Below, one piece after another: positions 34,072 through 43,216 of a DNA stretch of 64,000 bases; positions within the stretch are counted from its first letter, which is position 1; every line of letters begins with the position of its first letter. The position numbers and the translations under genes were made by a program. Location: NCBI GenBank assembly GCA_963663135.2, contig CAXXRM010000005.1, forward strand, positions 1,116,001 to 1,180,000. The letters are read 5' to 3'. Under the pieces are notes generated by a model. It did not search any database and was not told the DNA's origin. It saw nothing but the letters and a program-made list of their open reading frames with translations. Source of the DNA: Io17-Chloro-G2 sp963663135. Its GTDB lineage: Bacteria > Chloroflexota > Dehalococcoidia > Lucifugimonadales > UBA3495.

Positions 34072-34434
34072 ATGCCAATCCAGTCTCGGTACCTGTTCAT
34101 CGCCAGCATGGACGTGGACGCGCAGCACCAGTCCCTGTTCAACGAAGTCTACAACACCGAGCACTGCCCACTCTTGTCCCAGGTGCCAGGAGTGGTGTCG
34201 GTCTCCCGCTTTGAGCTACAGCCTTTGACCATGTCAATGGGCGGGGAAACACGGACCATCGAAATCGAAGGCGAGCCCATTCATCATGCTTTGTACGAAT
34301 TGGAAAGCCCCAACGTGCTGACCAGCTCTGCATGGGCAGACGCCGTCGAACAAGGCCGCTGGCCGCAGCAAGTTCGGCCCCACACAGGCAACCGCCGTCA
34401 CACGCTGTTGAAGCTCACCTATCCGGGTTCGTAA
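34072..34434 (+). CDS. DUF4286 / dimeric ferredoxin-like fold protein
   Basis: A 120-residue protein with the pattern of DUF4286/EthD-like alpha-beta barrels: SRYLFIASMDVDAQHQSLFN, then EVYNTEHCPLLSQVPGV, VSVSRFEL and HHALYELESPNVLTSSAWADA. Members often sit in catabolic clusters as small hydrolase- or isomerase-like helpers. GGAG lies about nine bases before the ATG. It follows a terminator and so may belong with the CoA-transferases downstream. Confidence 0.75.
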   Translation: MPIQSRYLFIASMDVDAQHQSLFNEVYNTEHCPLLSQVPGVVSVSRFELQPLTMSMGGETRTIEIEGEPIHHALYELESPNVLTSSAWADAVEQGRWPQQVRPHTGNRRHTLLKLTYPGS

Positions 34435-34554
34435 ACCATCCGACTGACTCACTTGCGCCTACACCCGGCCTCTGGCCTGCGCTATAATGCCCTTCAGCTT
34501 GCCGCGGCCATTTGAAGCCCTCGGGGCCTATGGCGCGGTCCGGAGGTGACCCAG

Positions 34555-35754
34555 TTGCCGCAGGGAGCATTGGAAGGGATTAAGGTCCTCGACCTTACCC
34601 ACCATATCGCCGGTCCATATTGCACCAAGTTGTTGGCCGACTTTGGCGCCGACGTCCTCAAGGTGGAAAGGCCTGAAGGCGACCCGTCGCGCCGGATGCC
34701 GCCTTTCTTCCATGATGAAACCGACATCGAAAAGAGCCTGCTCTTTCTGTACCTCAATACCAACAAACGCGGCGTCACCCTGAACCTCAAATCGCGTCAG
34801 GGTATCGACATGGTGAAACAGTTGGCCCAAGAGTCGGACATGGTGGTGGAAAACTTCTCGCCTCGGGTTATGCCCGGACTGGGTTTGGGCTTTGAAACCC
34901 TCAGAGAGTTGAATGCATCGCTGGTGTTTGTTTCCATCTCCAACTTTGGCCAGACCGGGCCCTACCGTGACTACCGGGCCACCGACATCGTCGAGTACGC
35001 CATGGGCGGCCTGATGTACATCTTCGGTACCAACCAGGGCACCCCATTGAAGCATGCTCTGCACCAAGCGCAGTTCAAAGCGGGCACCGACTCGGCCTCG
35101 GCCGCCCTGATGGCCATGTACCACCAGCGAATGACCGGGGAGGGCCAGCACGTGGACGTATCGATACAGGAATGCGTGGCCTCGGGTCTGCGGGATGTCA
35201 TTGACAACTACACCTACACCGGTGGGGTGCGTCGGCGCCAGCCCAACCACAGTGGCGACCTTACTCGGATGCGGGCCACTTCCGACGGTTATATTCTGCC
35301 CAATCCGGGCATAACCGCCCGGATGAACTGGAACGCGGTCGTCGAATTTCTGGATGCGCCGGAGTTGGACGACGACAAATTCCGGACAGCATCGGCCCAG
35401 CTGGCCAACGCCGAGGAACTGGGCGAGATTATGGACCGGAGTTTCCTGAACAAGAAAAAGTATGACATGTTCTTCGGCGCCCACAAACTGCGCTTCATCT
35501 ACGGGATCGTACAATCTCCGGAAGAGGTGATGACCGACGAGCAGTTCAAGGCCAGGGGCTTTTTCGTGGAGGTGGACCATCCGGCAACCGGGACACTGAC
35601 CTACCCGGGAGCCCCTTTCAATATGGACGGGACCCCTTGGGAAATCAGAAAACCTGCCCCCACCTTGGGAGAACACAACCGCGAGGTCTGGGGGGAGAAG
35701 TTTGGTTACTCTGACCTGGAGCTTGGGCAACTCCGCGCCATGGAGGTGATCTAG
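34555..35754 (+). CDS. Family III CoA-transferase (CaiB/BaiF), catalytic Asp missing
   Basis: About 399 residues with all fold motifs of family III: LEGIKVLDLTHHIAGPYCTK, FGADVLKVERPEGDP, LNLKSRQG, FSPRVMPGLGLGFETL, ISNFGQTGPYRDYRATD and MTGEGQHVDVSIQE. At the place of the catalytic Asp (usually A-D-x-G-x-G) the sequence reads HQAQFKAGTDSA, with Gln. It probably pairs with the next gene, which keeps the Asp. The TTG at 34555 has GGAGG eight bases ahead and is preferred to the GTG at 34546. A TATAAT box lies at 34483-34488. Confidence 0.88.
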   Translation: MPQGALEGIKVLDLTHHIAGPYCTKLLADFGADVLKVERPEGDPSRRMPPFFHDETDIEKSLLFLYLNTNKRGVTLNLKSRQGIDMVKQLAQESDMVVENFSPRVMPGLGLGFETLRELNASLVFVSISNFGQTGPYRDYRATDIVEYAMGGLMYIFGTNQGTPLKHALHQAQFKAGTDSASAALMAMYHQRMTGEGQHVDVSIQECVASGLRDVIDNYTYTGGVRRRQPNHSGDLTRMRATSDGYILPNPGITARMNWNAVVEFLDAPELDDDKFRTASAQLANAEELGEIMDRSFLNKKKYDMFFGAHKLRFIYGIVQSPEEVMTDEQFKARGFFVEVDHPATGTLTYPGAPFNMDGTPWEIRKPAPTLGEHNREVWGEKFGYSDLELGQLRAMEVI

Positions 35755-35756
35755 TT

Positions 35757-37106
35757 ATGACCGCTCCTCTGGCCGGCGTTCGCGTCATCGAAATGGGACA
35801 GTTGATTGCCGTGCCTTGGGCAACCAAGATGCTGGCAGACATGGGGGCCCAGGTAATCCGCCTGGAGTCGTGCGACCGGTTGGAGAGCTACCGCACGGAC
35901 GCCCTCTTCCAAAACTCGGTTGACGGCGAATTCTGGAACCGGGGAGGAAATTTCTACGAGCACAACCGCAACAAGCTGGGCATCACACTGGACCTGTCCC
36001 AACCCGAGGGACTGGCTATCCTGAGAGACCTCATATCTATCGCTGATATTTTCGTGGAAAACTTCACTCCTCGGGTAGTCAAGAATTTCGACCTGGAACC
36101 TCACAGCTTGCGGGAGATCAAACCGGACATCATCATGGTGTCCTCGACCGGCTACGGGTACACCGGGCCTTGGGCTAACTTTGGAGCCACCGGGCCAGCC
36201 ACCGAGGGTGCGTCAGGGTTGTCATACATGACGGGCTATCGGGACGGGCCGCCTGTGATGTCCGAGATACCGTACACCGACTACACTTCCGGGGAGCACA
36301 CGGTTTTCGCCATTATGGCGGCGCTGATGCACCAACTCCGCACCGGCGAGGGCCAGTTTGTGGATGTCTCCCAGACCCAGGCCACCAGCGTCACGGTCCC
36401 GGAGGCGCTGCTGGATTATGCCGCCAACCAACGCATCGCTCCCCGGGTAGGCAATGAAGACTCGGCCATGGCGCCCCATGGCTGTTACCCCTGCTCGGGC
36501 GATGAAACGTGGGTCGTAATCGCCGTGTCCACCGATGACCAGTGGGCCAGTTTGTGCCGGATTTTAGGGAAAGAGGACTGGTTGAAGGATAGTAGGTTCG
36601 CGGACAGTCTCTCCAGGTGGCAGCACCGGCTGGATCTGGACACCATGCTTCCGGCGGTCACCAGGGAGTGGGACTCCAAGGACCTGATGAATCGCCTCCA
36701 GAATGTCGGAGTCGCCGCCGGCGCCGTGATGGATAGCTCAGACCTGCTGTTCGACCCGCACCTTTTGGACCGCGGGTTCTACGAGCTAGTCCCCCATGAT
36801 TCCAGCACCGGGATGCCGCCTCTACCATACGCCAGCCGGCCCTGGAAATTTGAGACAACCCCCCCGGTTCAGGGGAAAGCTGGCCCAATCATAGGTGAAC
36901 ACAACAAGCTGGTGTTGGGAGACTTGCTGGGTATTTCCGAAGAAGGCATGACGGCATTGGAGGCAAAGAGGATCATTGGGTATGCCCCTACCAACCCTAG
37001 GGCGGTCTCCAGACCATCTCCCGAAGAGCAGGTAAGGCTAGGCCGCATGCAGCGTTACGACGCCGATTACCGGGAGCGGTTAAACCAGGCTTACGGCTCC
37101 GGCTAA
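35757..37106 (+). CDS. Family III CoA-transferase (CaiB/BaiF), catalytic subunit
   Basis: A 449-residue family III CoA-transferase: GVRVIEMGQLIAVPWATKML, ADMGAQVIRLES, NRNKLGITLDL, ENFTPRVVKNFDL and YGYTGPWANFGATGPATEG. The catalytic Asp is kept in PYTDYTSGEHTV. It starts two bases after the stop of the preceding gene, so the two are probably made together as a heteromer. Such enzymes move CoA between organic acids by a covalent Asp-CoA intermediate. It is the last gene of the plus-strand cluster. Confidence 0.9.
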   Translation: MTAPLAGVRVIEMGQLIAVPWATKMLADMGAQVIRLESCDRLESYRTDALFQNSVDGEFWNRGGNFYEHNRNKLGITLDLSQPEGLAILRDLISIADIFVENFTPRVVKNFDLEPHSLREIKPDIIMVSSTGYGYTGPWANFGATGPATEGASGLSYMTGYRDGPPVMSEIPYTDYTSGEHTVFAIMAALMHQLRTGEGQFVDVSQTQATSVTVPEALLDYAANQRIAPRVGNEDSAMAPHGCYPCSGDETWVVIAVSTDDQWASLCRILGKEDWLKDSRFADSLSRWQHRLDLDTMLPAVTREWDSKDLMNRLQNVGVAAGAVMDSSDLLFDPHLLDRGFYELVPHDSSTGMPPLPYASRPWKFETTPPVQGKAGPIIGEHNKLVLGDLLGISEEGMTALEAKRIIGYAPTNPRAVSRPSPEEQVRLGRMQRYDADYRERLNQAYGSG

Positions 37107-37131
37107 AAACCTGGCCATTGAGCCAGTGCGG

Positions 37132-37719
37132 TTACCGCCTCGCCTCGAACGCAGCGATCTCGTCCTCGTGCTGGAGTGTGAGGCCAATTTCGTCCAGGCC
37201 GTTCAGCAGGCAATACTTGCGGAACTGGTCCACGTCAAAGCTCAGCGCAACCTCTTCGTCTTCTGTCCAGACCCGCTGCGCCTCAAGGTCCACTGTTAGC
37301 TGGGCTCCAGGATTTTCCTTAAGTTTGTCCAGAATCTGACGCACGTCCTCTTCCGGCAATACTACCGGCAGTAACCCGTTCTGGAAGCAGTTGTTGAAGA
37401 ATATATCGGCGAAGCTGGGCGCAATCACGCAGCGAATGCCAAAGTCGTCCAACGCCCACGGCGCGTGCTCCCGTGAGGAGCCGCAGCCGAAATTGCGCCC
37501 GGCTACGAGTATCCGTGGGTTTTGGTAGTTGGGGTCGTTCAGGACGAAGTCGGCGTTGGGACTGCCGTCCTCGTTGAACCTCCAACTGGAAAACAGGAAC
37601 TGGCCGTAACCGCTCCGCTCTATGCGTTTCAGATAGACCGCCGGGATTATCTGGTCGGTGTCGATGTTCACCCGGTCGATCGGCGCCGCCACGCCGGTCA
37701 GCTTAACGAATGCTCGCAT
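37132..37719 (-). CDS. leuD: 3-isopropylmalate dehydratase small subunit
   Basis: A 195-residue LeuD: FVKLTGVAAPIDRVNIDTDQ start, IPAVYLKRI, and GRNFGCGSSREHAPWALDDF, the substrate-binding loop of the aconitase swivelling domain. With LeuC it converts 2-isopropylmalate to 3-isopropylmalate in leucine synthesis. It is separated from leuC by the 37732-38673 gene, 12 bases upstream. Confidence 0.95.
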   Translation of the reverse strand: MRAFVKLTGVAAPIDRVNIDTDQIIPAVYLKRIERSGYGQFLFSSWRFNEDGSPNADFVLNDPNYQNPRILVAGRNFGCGSSREHAPWALDDFGIRCVIAPSFADIFFNNCFQNGLLPVVLPEEDVRQILDKLKENPGAQLTVDLEAQRVWTEDEEVALSFDVDQFRKYCLLNGLDEIGLTLQHEDEIAAFEARR

Positions 37720-37731
37720 TTTTGCTCCTGG

Positions 37732-38673
37732 TTACCAAATCTCTTGAAGGTTGAGCTCGAATCCGGGAAGCACCGGGTCTCCGGACACCGCCGAGGGGCT
37801 GTCCAGAACTTCGGCGTATGCGTCCGGCCTGTAAACGTGAACTCTCCTTTGAATGGGGTCGACCAACCATCCGAGCCGGGCCCCGTTTTGGATGTATTCC
37901 TCCATCTTGGCCTGTTGGCTCGCAAGGGTTTCCGAGGGTGAACGAAGCTCAATCACAAAATCGGGGCAAATATGGGCAAAACTGCGCCAGTCGTCCTCTT
38001 CCAGGGCATTCAACCGTTCCCGGAGTGTCCAGGAGGCATCCGGCGCACGTATGGCCCCATTGGGGAGAGTAAAGCCTGCTGACGCATTAAAGGCCACTCC
38101 AGTCCCGTCCCGGTCTGCCCAAATTGTCAGTTGTAGGAACAGTCTTCCTTCTTGCCATCCGCTTCGTAATCCCACTGGCGGCATTACCACCAACTCCCTA
38201 TTCGCCGTAAGCTCAAACCGCAGGTTGTCGTTGTCGGAGCAAAATTTCAGGAGTTGGTCATCGGTCACATGTATGGCCCCAAAATCCAATACCAGGGGGT
38301 GGGGCAAGGACGTACCTCCTTGCCCCGGGGTCAGTGCGGCGTCCCTGGGAGCCGCTTCGTTCGACCAGAATTTGTAGAACGATTTCAGACGCTTGGCTAC
38401 GTGTTCCTTCTTGGATTCAAGTATTTCTTCTGCGCTCTGGTCATGGGAAAACTTCATCCGGCTGGTTGCAGACCTGCAAAAATTGCAAGCAGTAACCAGA
38501 TTGTCTAGTGAATCCCCGCCTCCCGCGCTGGCTGGCCGCAGACGATTCACACCCAACTGCCGCCAATTGGCGAATCCGTTGCCGTCGAACCCGCAGTAGA
38601 CGCAGACAAACCCGTCTCGCTTGAAGACCGGGTGGCCGTAATCCCCGAGGGACGTGCCGTCGAGCATATTCAT
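37732..38673 (-). CDS. HNH-like zinc finger fused to Uma2-type nuclease domain
   Basis: A 313-residue fusion. Residues ~15-75 form an HNH-like finger: CVYCG and CNFC supply the four zinc cysteines, but the ββα-metal active-site His region reads VNRLRPASAGGGDSLDN, with Asn-Arg in place of Asp-His, so this finger probably binds rather than cuts. Residues ~125-313 form a Uma2/DUF820 PD-(D/E)XK-like domain: FELTANRELVVMPP, AIRAPDASW, CPDFVIELRSPSET, and MEEYIQNGARLGWLVDPIQR. Uma2 genes are abundant in cyanobacteria and Chloroflexota, of largely unknown role. It sits between leuC and leuD in the same direction, with short spacers (51 and 12 bases). Confidence 0.85.
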   Translation of the reverse strand: MNMLDGTSLGDYGHPVFKRDGFVCVYCGFDGNGFANWRQLGVNRLRPASAGGGDSLDNLVTACNFCRSATSRMKFSHDQSAEEILESKKEHVAKRLKSFYKFWSNEAAPRDAALTPGQGGTSLPHPLVLDFGAIHVTDDQLLKFCSDNDNLRFELTANRELVVMPPVGLRSGWQEGRLFLQLTIWADRDGTGVAFNASAGFTLPNGAIRAPDASWTLRERLNALEEDDWRSFAHICPDFVIELRSPSETLASQQAKMEEYIQNGARLGWLVDPIQRRVHVYRPDAYAEVLDSPSAVSGDPVLPGFELNLQEIW

Positions 38674-38724
38674 GCCGTTATTCCCGGATCCGGGCCCGTC
38701 ATGGGCGCTTTTGCTCCGGCGTGT

Positions 38725-40131
38725 TTACAAGTCTCTGACATCGACAAAGTGTCCCGCGATTGCAGCCGCAGCCGCCATCGTCGGGCTGACCAAGTGCGTG
38801 CGGCCTCCCTTGCCCTGACGTCCTTCAAAGTTGCGGTTGGAGGTGGCGGCGCATCGCTGGCCGGGCTCCAAAACATCCGGGTTCATTCCCAGACACATCG
38901 AGCATCCAGCCACGCGCCAGTCAAAGCCCGCGTCGGTGAAGATGCGGTCCAACCCTTCTTGCTCCGCCAGCATCTTCACCCGCGCCGAACCGGGCACCAC
39001 CATGGCGTAAACGTCCGGGTTCACCTGCTTGCCCTTGATGACCTCGGCAGCCGCCCGCAGGTCGTCGATACGGCTGTTGGTGCAGGCGCCCAGGAACACC
39101 CGGTCAATCTTGATGTCTTGCATCGGTGTGCCGGGCTCCAGGCCCATGTAGGTCAACGCCCGCTCCGCCGCTTCCCGCTCGGCTGCCTGCTCAAAGGATG
39201 CCGGGTCTGGAACTCGTCCGGTCACCTTGGTCACCATACCCGGGTTTGTACCCCAGGTCACAAAAGGCTCCAAGTCCGCCGCTTCGATCTCCACCAGCTT
39301 GTCGTAAGTCGCCCCGGCGTCTGTCGGAAGGTCCCGCCACCGCTCCACCGCAGCGTCGAAGTCTGCCCCCTGGGGCGCGAATTGCCGGCCCCGCACGTAC
39401 TCGAAGGTGGTCTCGTCCGGGGCGATCATGCCCGCCCGCGCTCCACCTTCGATGCTCATGTTGCAAACGGTCATCCGCCCGTCCATCGACAGCCCCCGGA
39501 TGGCTTCCCCGGTGTACTCGATCACGTGGCCGATGCCGCCGTTGATGCCGATTTGACCGATGATCCCCAGGATCACGTCCTTGGCTTCCACGCCCGTCGG
39601 CAGCGGCCCGTTGACGCGCACTTCCATCGTTCTGGGCTTGAATTGCCTCAGGGTCTGGGTGGCCAAAACATGTTCCACTTCGGAAGTGCCGATACCCAGT
39701 GCAAAGCACCCCAACGCGCCGTGGGTCGACGTGTGACTGTCCCCGCAAACCACCGTCATGCCCGGTTGGGTATAGCCCAAGTCGGGCCCGATGACGTGGA
39801 CAATACCCTGGTTTGGGCTGTAACGGTCGTAGAAAACGATCCCTGTGTCCTTGACATTGTCCGCCAGCGCGTCCAGTTGCCTCTTGGAAATCTCGTCCGT
39901 CACGGGCAAGGCCAAGTCCCAGGTTGGTGTGTTGTGGTCCACTGTGGCCACCGTCAGGTCGGGCCGCCGCACCTTTCGCCCCGCCATCCTTAGCCCTTCA
40001 AAGGCCTGGGGCGTTGTGACCTCGTGTATCAGGTGCAGGTCAACGTAGATTACTGACGGCTGTCCGGATTCCTCGTGGACCGCGTGGGAATTCCAGATTT
40101 TTTCGAACATCGTTTTTGGGGGCATCGGCAA
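38725..40131 (-). CDS. leuC: 3-isopropylmalate dehydratase large subunit
   Basis: A 468-residue aconitase-family protein: VCGDSHTSTHGALGCFALGI, FLGACTNSRIDDLRAA and GCSMCLGMNPDVL give the three cysteines of the 4Fe-4S cluster, and NRNFEGRQGKGGRTHLVSPT follows. Leucine biosynthesis with LeuD. TTG at 40131 has GGAG five bases upstream; an ATG two codons later is possible. A TATAAT box (minus strand, 40247-40252) lies about 115 bases ahead; I see no leader peptide or T-box. Confidence 0.95.
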   Translation of the reverse strand: MPMPPKTMFEKIWNSHAVHEESGQPSVIYVDLHLIHEVTTPQAFEGLRMAGRKVRRPDLTVATVDHNTPTWDLALPVTDEISKRQLDALADNVKDTGIVFYDRYSPNQGIVHVIGPDLGYTQPGMTVVCGDSHTSTHGALGCFALGIGTSEVEHVLATQTLRQFKPRTMEVRVNGPLPTGVEAKDVILGIIGQIGINGGIGHVIEYTGEAIRGLSMDGRMTVCNMSIEGGARAGMIAPDETTFEYVRGRQFAPQGADFDAAVERWRDLPTDAGATYDKLVEIEAADLEPFVTWGTNPGMVTKVTGRVPDPASFEQAAEREAAERALTYMGLEPGTPMQDIKIDRVFLGACTNSRIDDLRAAAEVIKGKQVNPDVYAMVVPGSARVKMLAEQEGLDRIFTDAGFDWRVAGCSMCLGMNPDVLEPGQRCAATSNRNFEGRQGKGGRTHLVSPTMAAAAAIAGHFVDVRDL

Positions 40132-40363
40132 CTCTTCTCCAGAAAATCCAGCGGCGCAACAGTCCGGCGCGCTAGAAAAATTCGTGCGGATTTAAATCCA
40201 AGAATCGGGTTTTTCGAGCATTCCACGGGCGCCTATTAACGGACGCATTATAGCATCAAGGCGCTTCAGGGCAGACCCTTGCACCCAATGGTGATACACT
40301 GGGCTTTGCGCCGCTGGATACAGTTGCGCCAACAAGAGCAACCCAATCGGGAGGATGGAAACC

Positions 40364-42967
40364 ATGCCCACCGCTGAGGCGGCGATACTACCGGCAACCG
40401 TCAAACCCGGAAAATACACTATAACGCTGCAACCTGACCTGGAAGCGTTTACTTTCACCGGCCAGGAAACCGTGGACATCCAGGTGCTTGAATCCACGTC
40501 CCAAATCGTGGTCAACGCCGTAGACCTGGAAATTCAGTCCTGCAGCTTAACCCGGGAAGGTGAGGCCGCCTTGGAACCGGTGATTAGCCTCGACAAGGAT
40601 GCCGAGACGTTAACTCTGGATTTCGGGACCGCAATCGCCCCCGGCAACGCCAGCTTGGCAATCGCCTTTACCGGGGAACTGAACGACAAGCTCAGGGGGT
40701 TCTATCGCAGCCAGTATCAGGACCCCGACGGCGTGACCCGGTATCTGGCCACTACCCAATTCGAGTCAACCGACGCTCGGCTGGCCTTCCCTTGCTGGGA
40801 CGAACCAGCCCAAAAAGCCAGCTTCCAGGTCACGTTGGTCGTCCCCTCCAACCTGACGGCTATATCCAACACTGCGGTGGTGTCGGAATCGGAGGCGGGA
40901 CCCGGGCTCAAGTCGGTGCAGTTTGGCGAAACCCCGGTTATGTCAACCTACCTCTTGGCATTTGTGGTTGGGGACCTCGTATCCACACAGGCGGATTACA
41001 CCGGACCTGGCGCCCAAACCACGGTAGGCGTCTGGACTACCCGGGGCAACGAAGAAAAGGGACACTTTGCCCTGGATACCTCGGTCAAGCTTTTGTCTTT
41101 CTTCAACGAATACTTCGACATCCCATATCCGCTGGAGAAATTGGACCACATCGCCATCCCGGACTTTGCCGCCGGCGCGATGGAAAACTGGGGGGCCATA
41201 ACCTATAGGGAAACCGCTCTGTTGGTAGACCCGGTGAATTCTTCAGCGGGAACCCGGCAGCGGGTCGCCGAGGTCGTAGCCCACGAGATGGCCCACATGT
41301 GGTTCGGCGACCTGGTAACTATGGAGTGGTGGGACGACCTGTGGCTCAACGAGAGTTTCGCCTCATGGATGGGGACCAAGGCCGTGGACTGGCTTTTCCC
41401 CGAGTGGGCCATGTGGACCCAATTTGTGAACATGGACACCAACCGAGCCCTGAGCCTGGACGGTTTGAAAAACTCCCACCCAATTGAGCAGGAAGTGAAG
41501 GACCCGGCTGAAGTTAGCCAGCTATTTGACGCCATCAGCTATAGCAAAGGCGCCTCGGTTATCCGCATGTTGGAGCAATTCCTAACGCCGGACGTGTTTC
41601 GGCAGGGGCTGAGGCGGTACCTGTCGGCCCACCAGTATGGCAACGCCCGCACCGAGGACCTGTGGGCGGCGTTGGAAGAGGTTTCGGGACAACCGGTTAC
41701 GGCCATAATGGACTCCTGGGTCAAGCAGATGGGATATCCGGTCTTGCGGGTCAGCGCCGCGGCTTCGGGAGATTCGGTGGAATTGACCCTGGAACAAGAA
41801 CGTTTTGTGTATGACATCTCTGAGAACGACGGAGATGCATCCGCCCCGGATTCCCAGGTCTGGCGGGTGCCGGTGGGCGTGTCCTCCGGCGACGGCCCGC
41901 CCCAAACCATGGTGATGGAGCAGGCCCGGGAGCAGTTGCGTATCCCTGGAGGCTCCGCCAAACCCTGGTTTAAAGTAAACCCGGGCCAAACGGGCTTCTT
42001 CCGGGTGAATTATTCCCCAGAGGACTGGCAGCAGCTTATTCCGGCTATTTCCTCCCTGGAACTGCCGGCCACCGACCGGTTGGGGATACAGAATGACGCC
42101 TACGCCCTGTCCCGGGCTGGCATCCTGGGGGTAACCCAGTTCTTGTCCCTGGCCCAAGCCTATGCTAATGAGGACGATGCCTCGGTTTGGAGCGACCTGG
42201 CCAGCAACCTGCGGGATATCGATCTGCTGCTCGCTGAAGAGCCATACCACGAACGTTTTCGCGCTTCCTGCCGCGACCTTTTCGGCCCGGCGGCCCGGAA
42301 AATCGGTTGGGAAGTCCGCCCAGGCGAGGGCCACCTCGACGCCTTGTTGCGCAGCACCGTGTTAAGTCAAGCAGGCGCCTACGGGGACCAGGAAATCATC
42401 GACCAAGCCACAAGCAAATTCCGAGGATACCTGGAAGATCACGGGACCGTGCATCCTGACCTGCGCGGCGTGGTTCTCAGCCTAGCGGCCCAGGCAGGAG
42501 AGCGGGACACTTACGACCGTATGTGGCAGTTAGAAAAGGAAACCTCCTTGCAGGAGGAAAAAATCCGCGTGTTGGCGTCTCTGGCTCGCTTCACTCAACC
42601 GGAACTCCTCCAAGAGACGTTGGACCGGACCCTGACCAGCGAAGTTCGTTCCCAGGACACCATCTCCGTGGTTACCGCAGTGGCCGCAAACCTTAAAGGT
42701 CGTCAATTGGCTTGGGACTTTGTAAAGAATCAGTGGGAGGAGTTCGACCGGCGCTACGGTGGAGGCGGCTTCGGACTGATGCGCCTGGTTTCCGTCCCCG
42801 GCAATTTCACCACCGCCCACCACCTGGCAGACGTGGAAGAATTTTTCCAGAGCCACCCCGCTCCCGCCGCGGAGCGCACAATTCGCCAGGCCCTGGAAAG
42901 GATTCGGCTGCACATCGGCTGGCTGGACCGTAACCTGGGAGAATTGCCCCAGTGGTTCAGTGGATGA
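40364..42967 (+). CDS. M1 family aminopeptidase
   Basis: About 867 residues, the size of PepN/tricorn-interacting-factor-like M1 peptidases. AGAMENWGAITYRE is the substrate exopeptidase motif and HEMAHMWFGDLV with ...WLNESFASW is the zinc site HExxH-x18-E. The N-terminal beta domain (TVKPGKYTITLQPDLEAFTF) and the C-terminal ERAP1-like helical domain (from about residue 550) are both present. Cleaves N-terminal residues from peptides. GGGAGG is directly against the first ATG (40355), so the ATG at 40364, nine bases away, is the likely start. No signal peptide. Confidence 0.93.
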   Translation: MPTAEAAILPATVKPGKYTITLQPDLEAFTFTGQETVDIQVLESTSQIVVNAVDLEIQSCSLTREGEAALEPVISLDKDAETLTLDFGTAIAPGNASLAIAFTGELNDKLRGFYRSQYQDPDGVTRYLATTQFESTDARLAFPCWDEPAQKASFQVTLVVPSNLTAISNTAVVSESEAGPGLKSVQFGETPVMSTYLLAFVVGDLVSTQADYTGPGAQTTVGVWTTRGNEEKGHFALDTSVKLLSFFNEYFDIPYPLEKLDHIAIPDFAAGAMENWGAITYRETALLVDPVNSSAGTRQRVAEVVAHEMAHMWFGDLVTMEWWDDLWLNESFASWMGTKAVDWLFPEWAMWTQFVNMDTNRALSLDGLKNSHPIEQEVKDPAEVSQLFDAISYSKGASVIRMLEQFLTPDVFRQGLRRYLSAHQYGNARTEDLWAALEEVSGQPVTAIMDSWVKQMGYPVLRVSAAASGDSVELTLEQERFVYDISENDGDASAPDSQVWRVPVGVSSGDGPPQTMVMEQAREQLRIPGGSAKPWFKVNPGQTGFFRVNYSPEDWQQLIPAISSLELPATDRLGIQNDAYALSRAGILGVTQFLSLAQAYANEDDASVWSDLASNLRDIDLLLAEEPYHERFRASCRDLFGPAARKIGWEVRPGEGHLDALLRSTVLSQAGAYGDQEIIDQATSKFRGYLEDHGTVHPDLRGVVLSLAAQAGERDTYDRMWQLEKETSLQEEKIRVLASLARFTQPELLQETLDRTLTSEVRSQDTISVVTAVAANLKGRQLAWDFVKNQWEEFDRRYGGGGFGLMRLVSVPGNFTTAHHLADVEEFFQSHPAPAAERTIRQALERIRLHIGWLDRNLGELPQWFSG

Positions 42968-43216
42968 TGGCCCCCCGGCGCGAATTGGTTACTGCCCGGG
43001 CCAATAGACTATAACTTGCACCAGTAGACCTCTACCGGGCTAAGGGTTGCCTGGGCCCGTACTTTGTCTTGGGGCCTACCCACAGAATGCCTCCCGGTGA
43101 GCGTAACGGTCGCTGACGTGACAACTGGCGCCCGCGGCGTGGACTTTGGTGGTGGAGTGGTTTAGGGGTTATACTGAATCAACGTTTACTTAAAACAGCT
43201 ATCAAATGAAAGGTTT

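Noticed and set aside
42968..43216. Cobalamin or SAM riboswitch before metH
   Set aside because: The conserved B12-box and SAM-aptamer sequences are absent; only a weak -10 box is seen.
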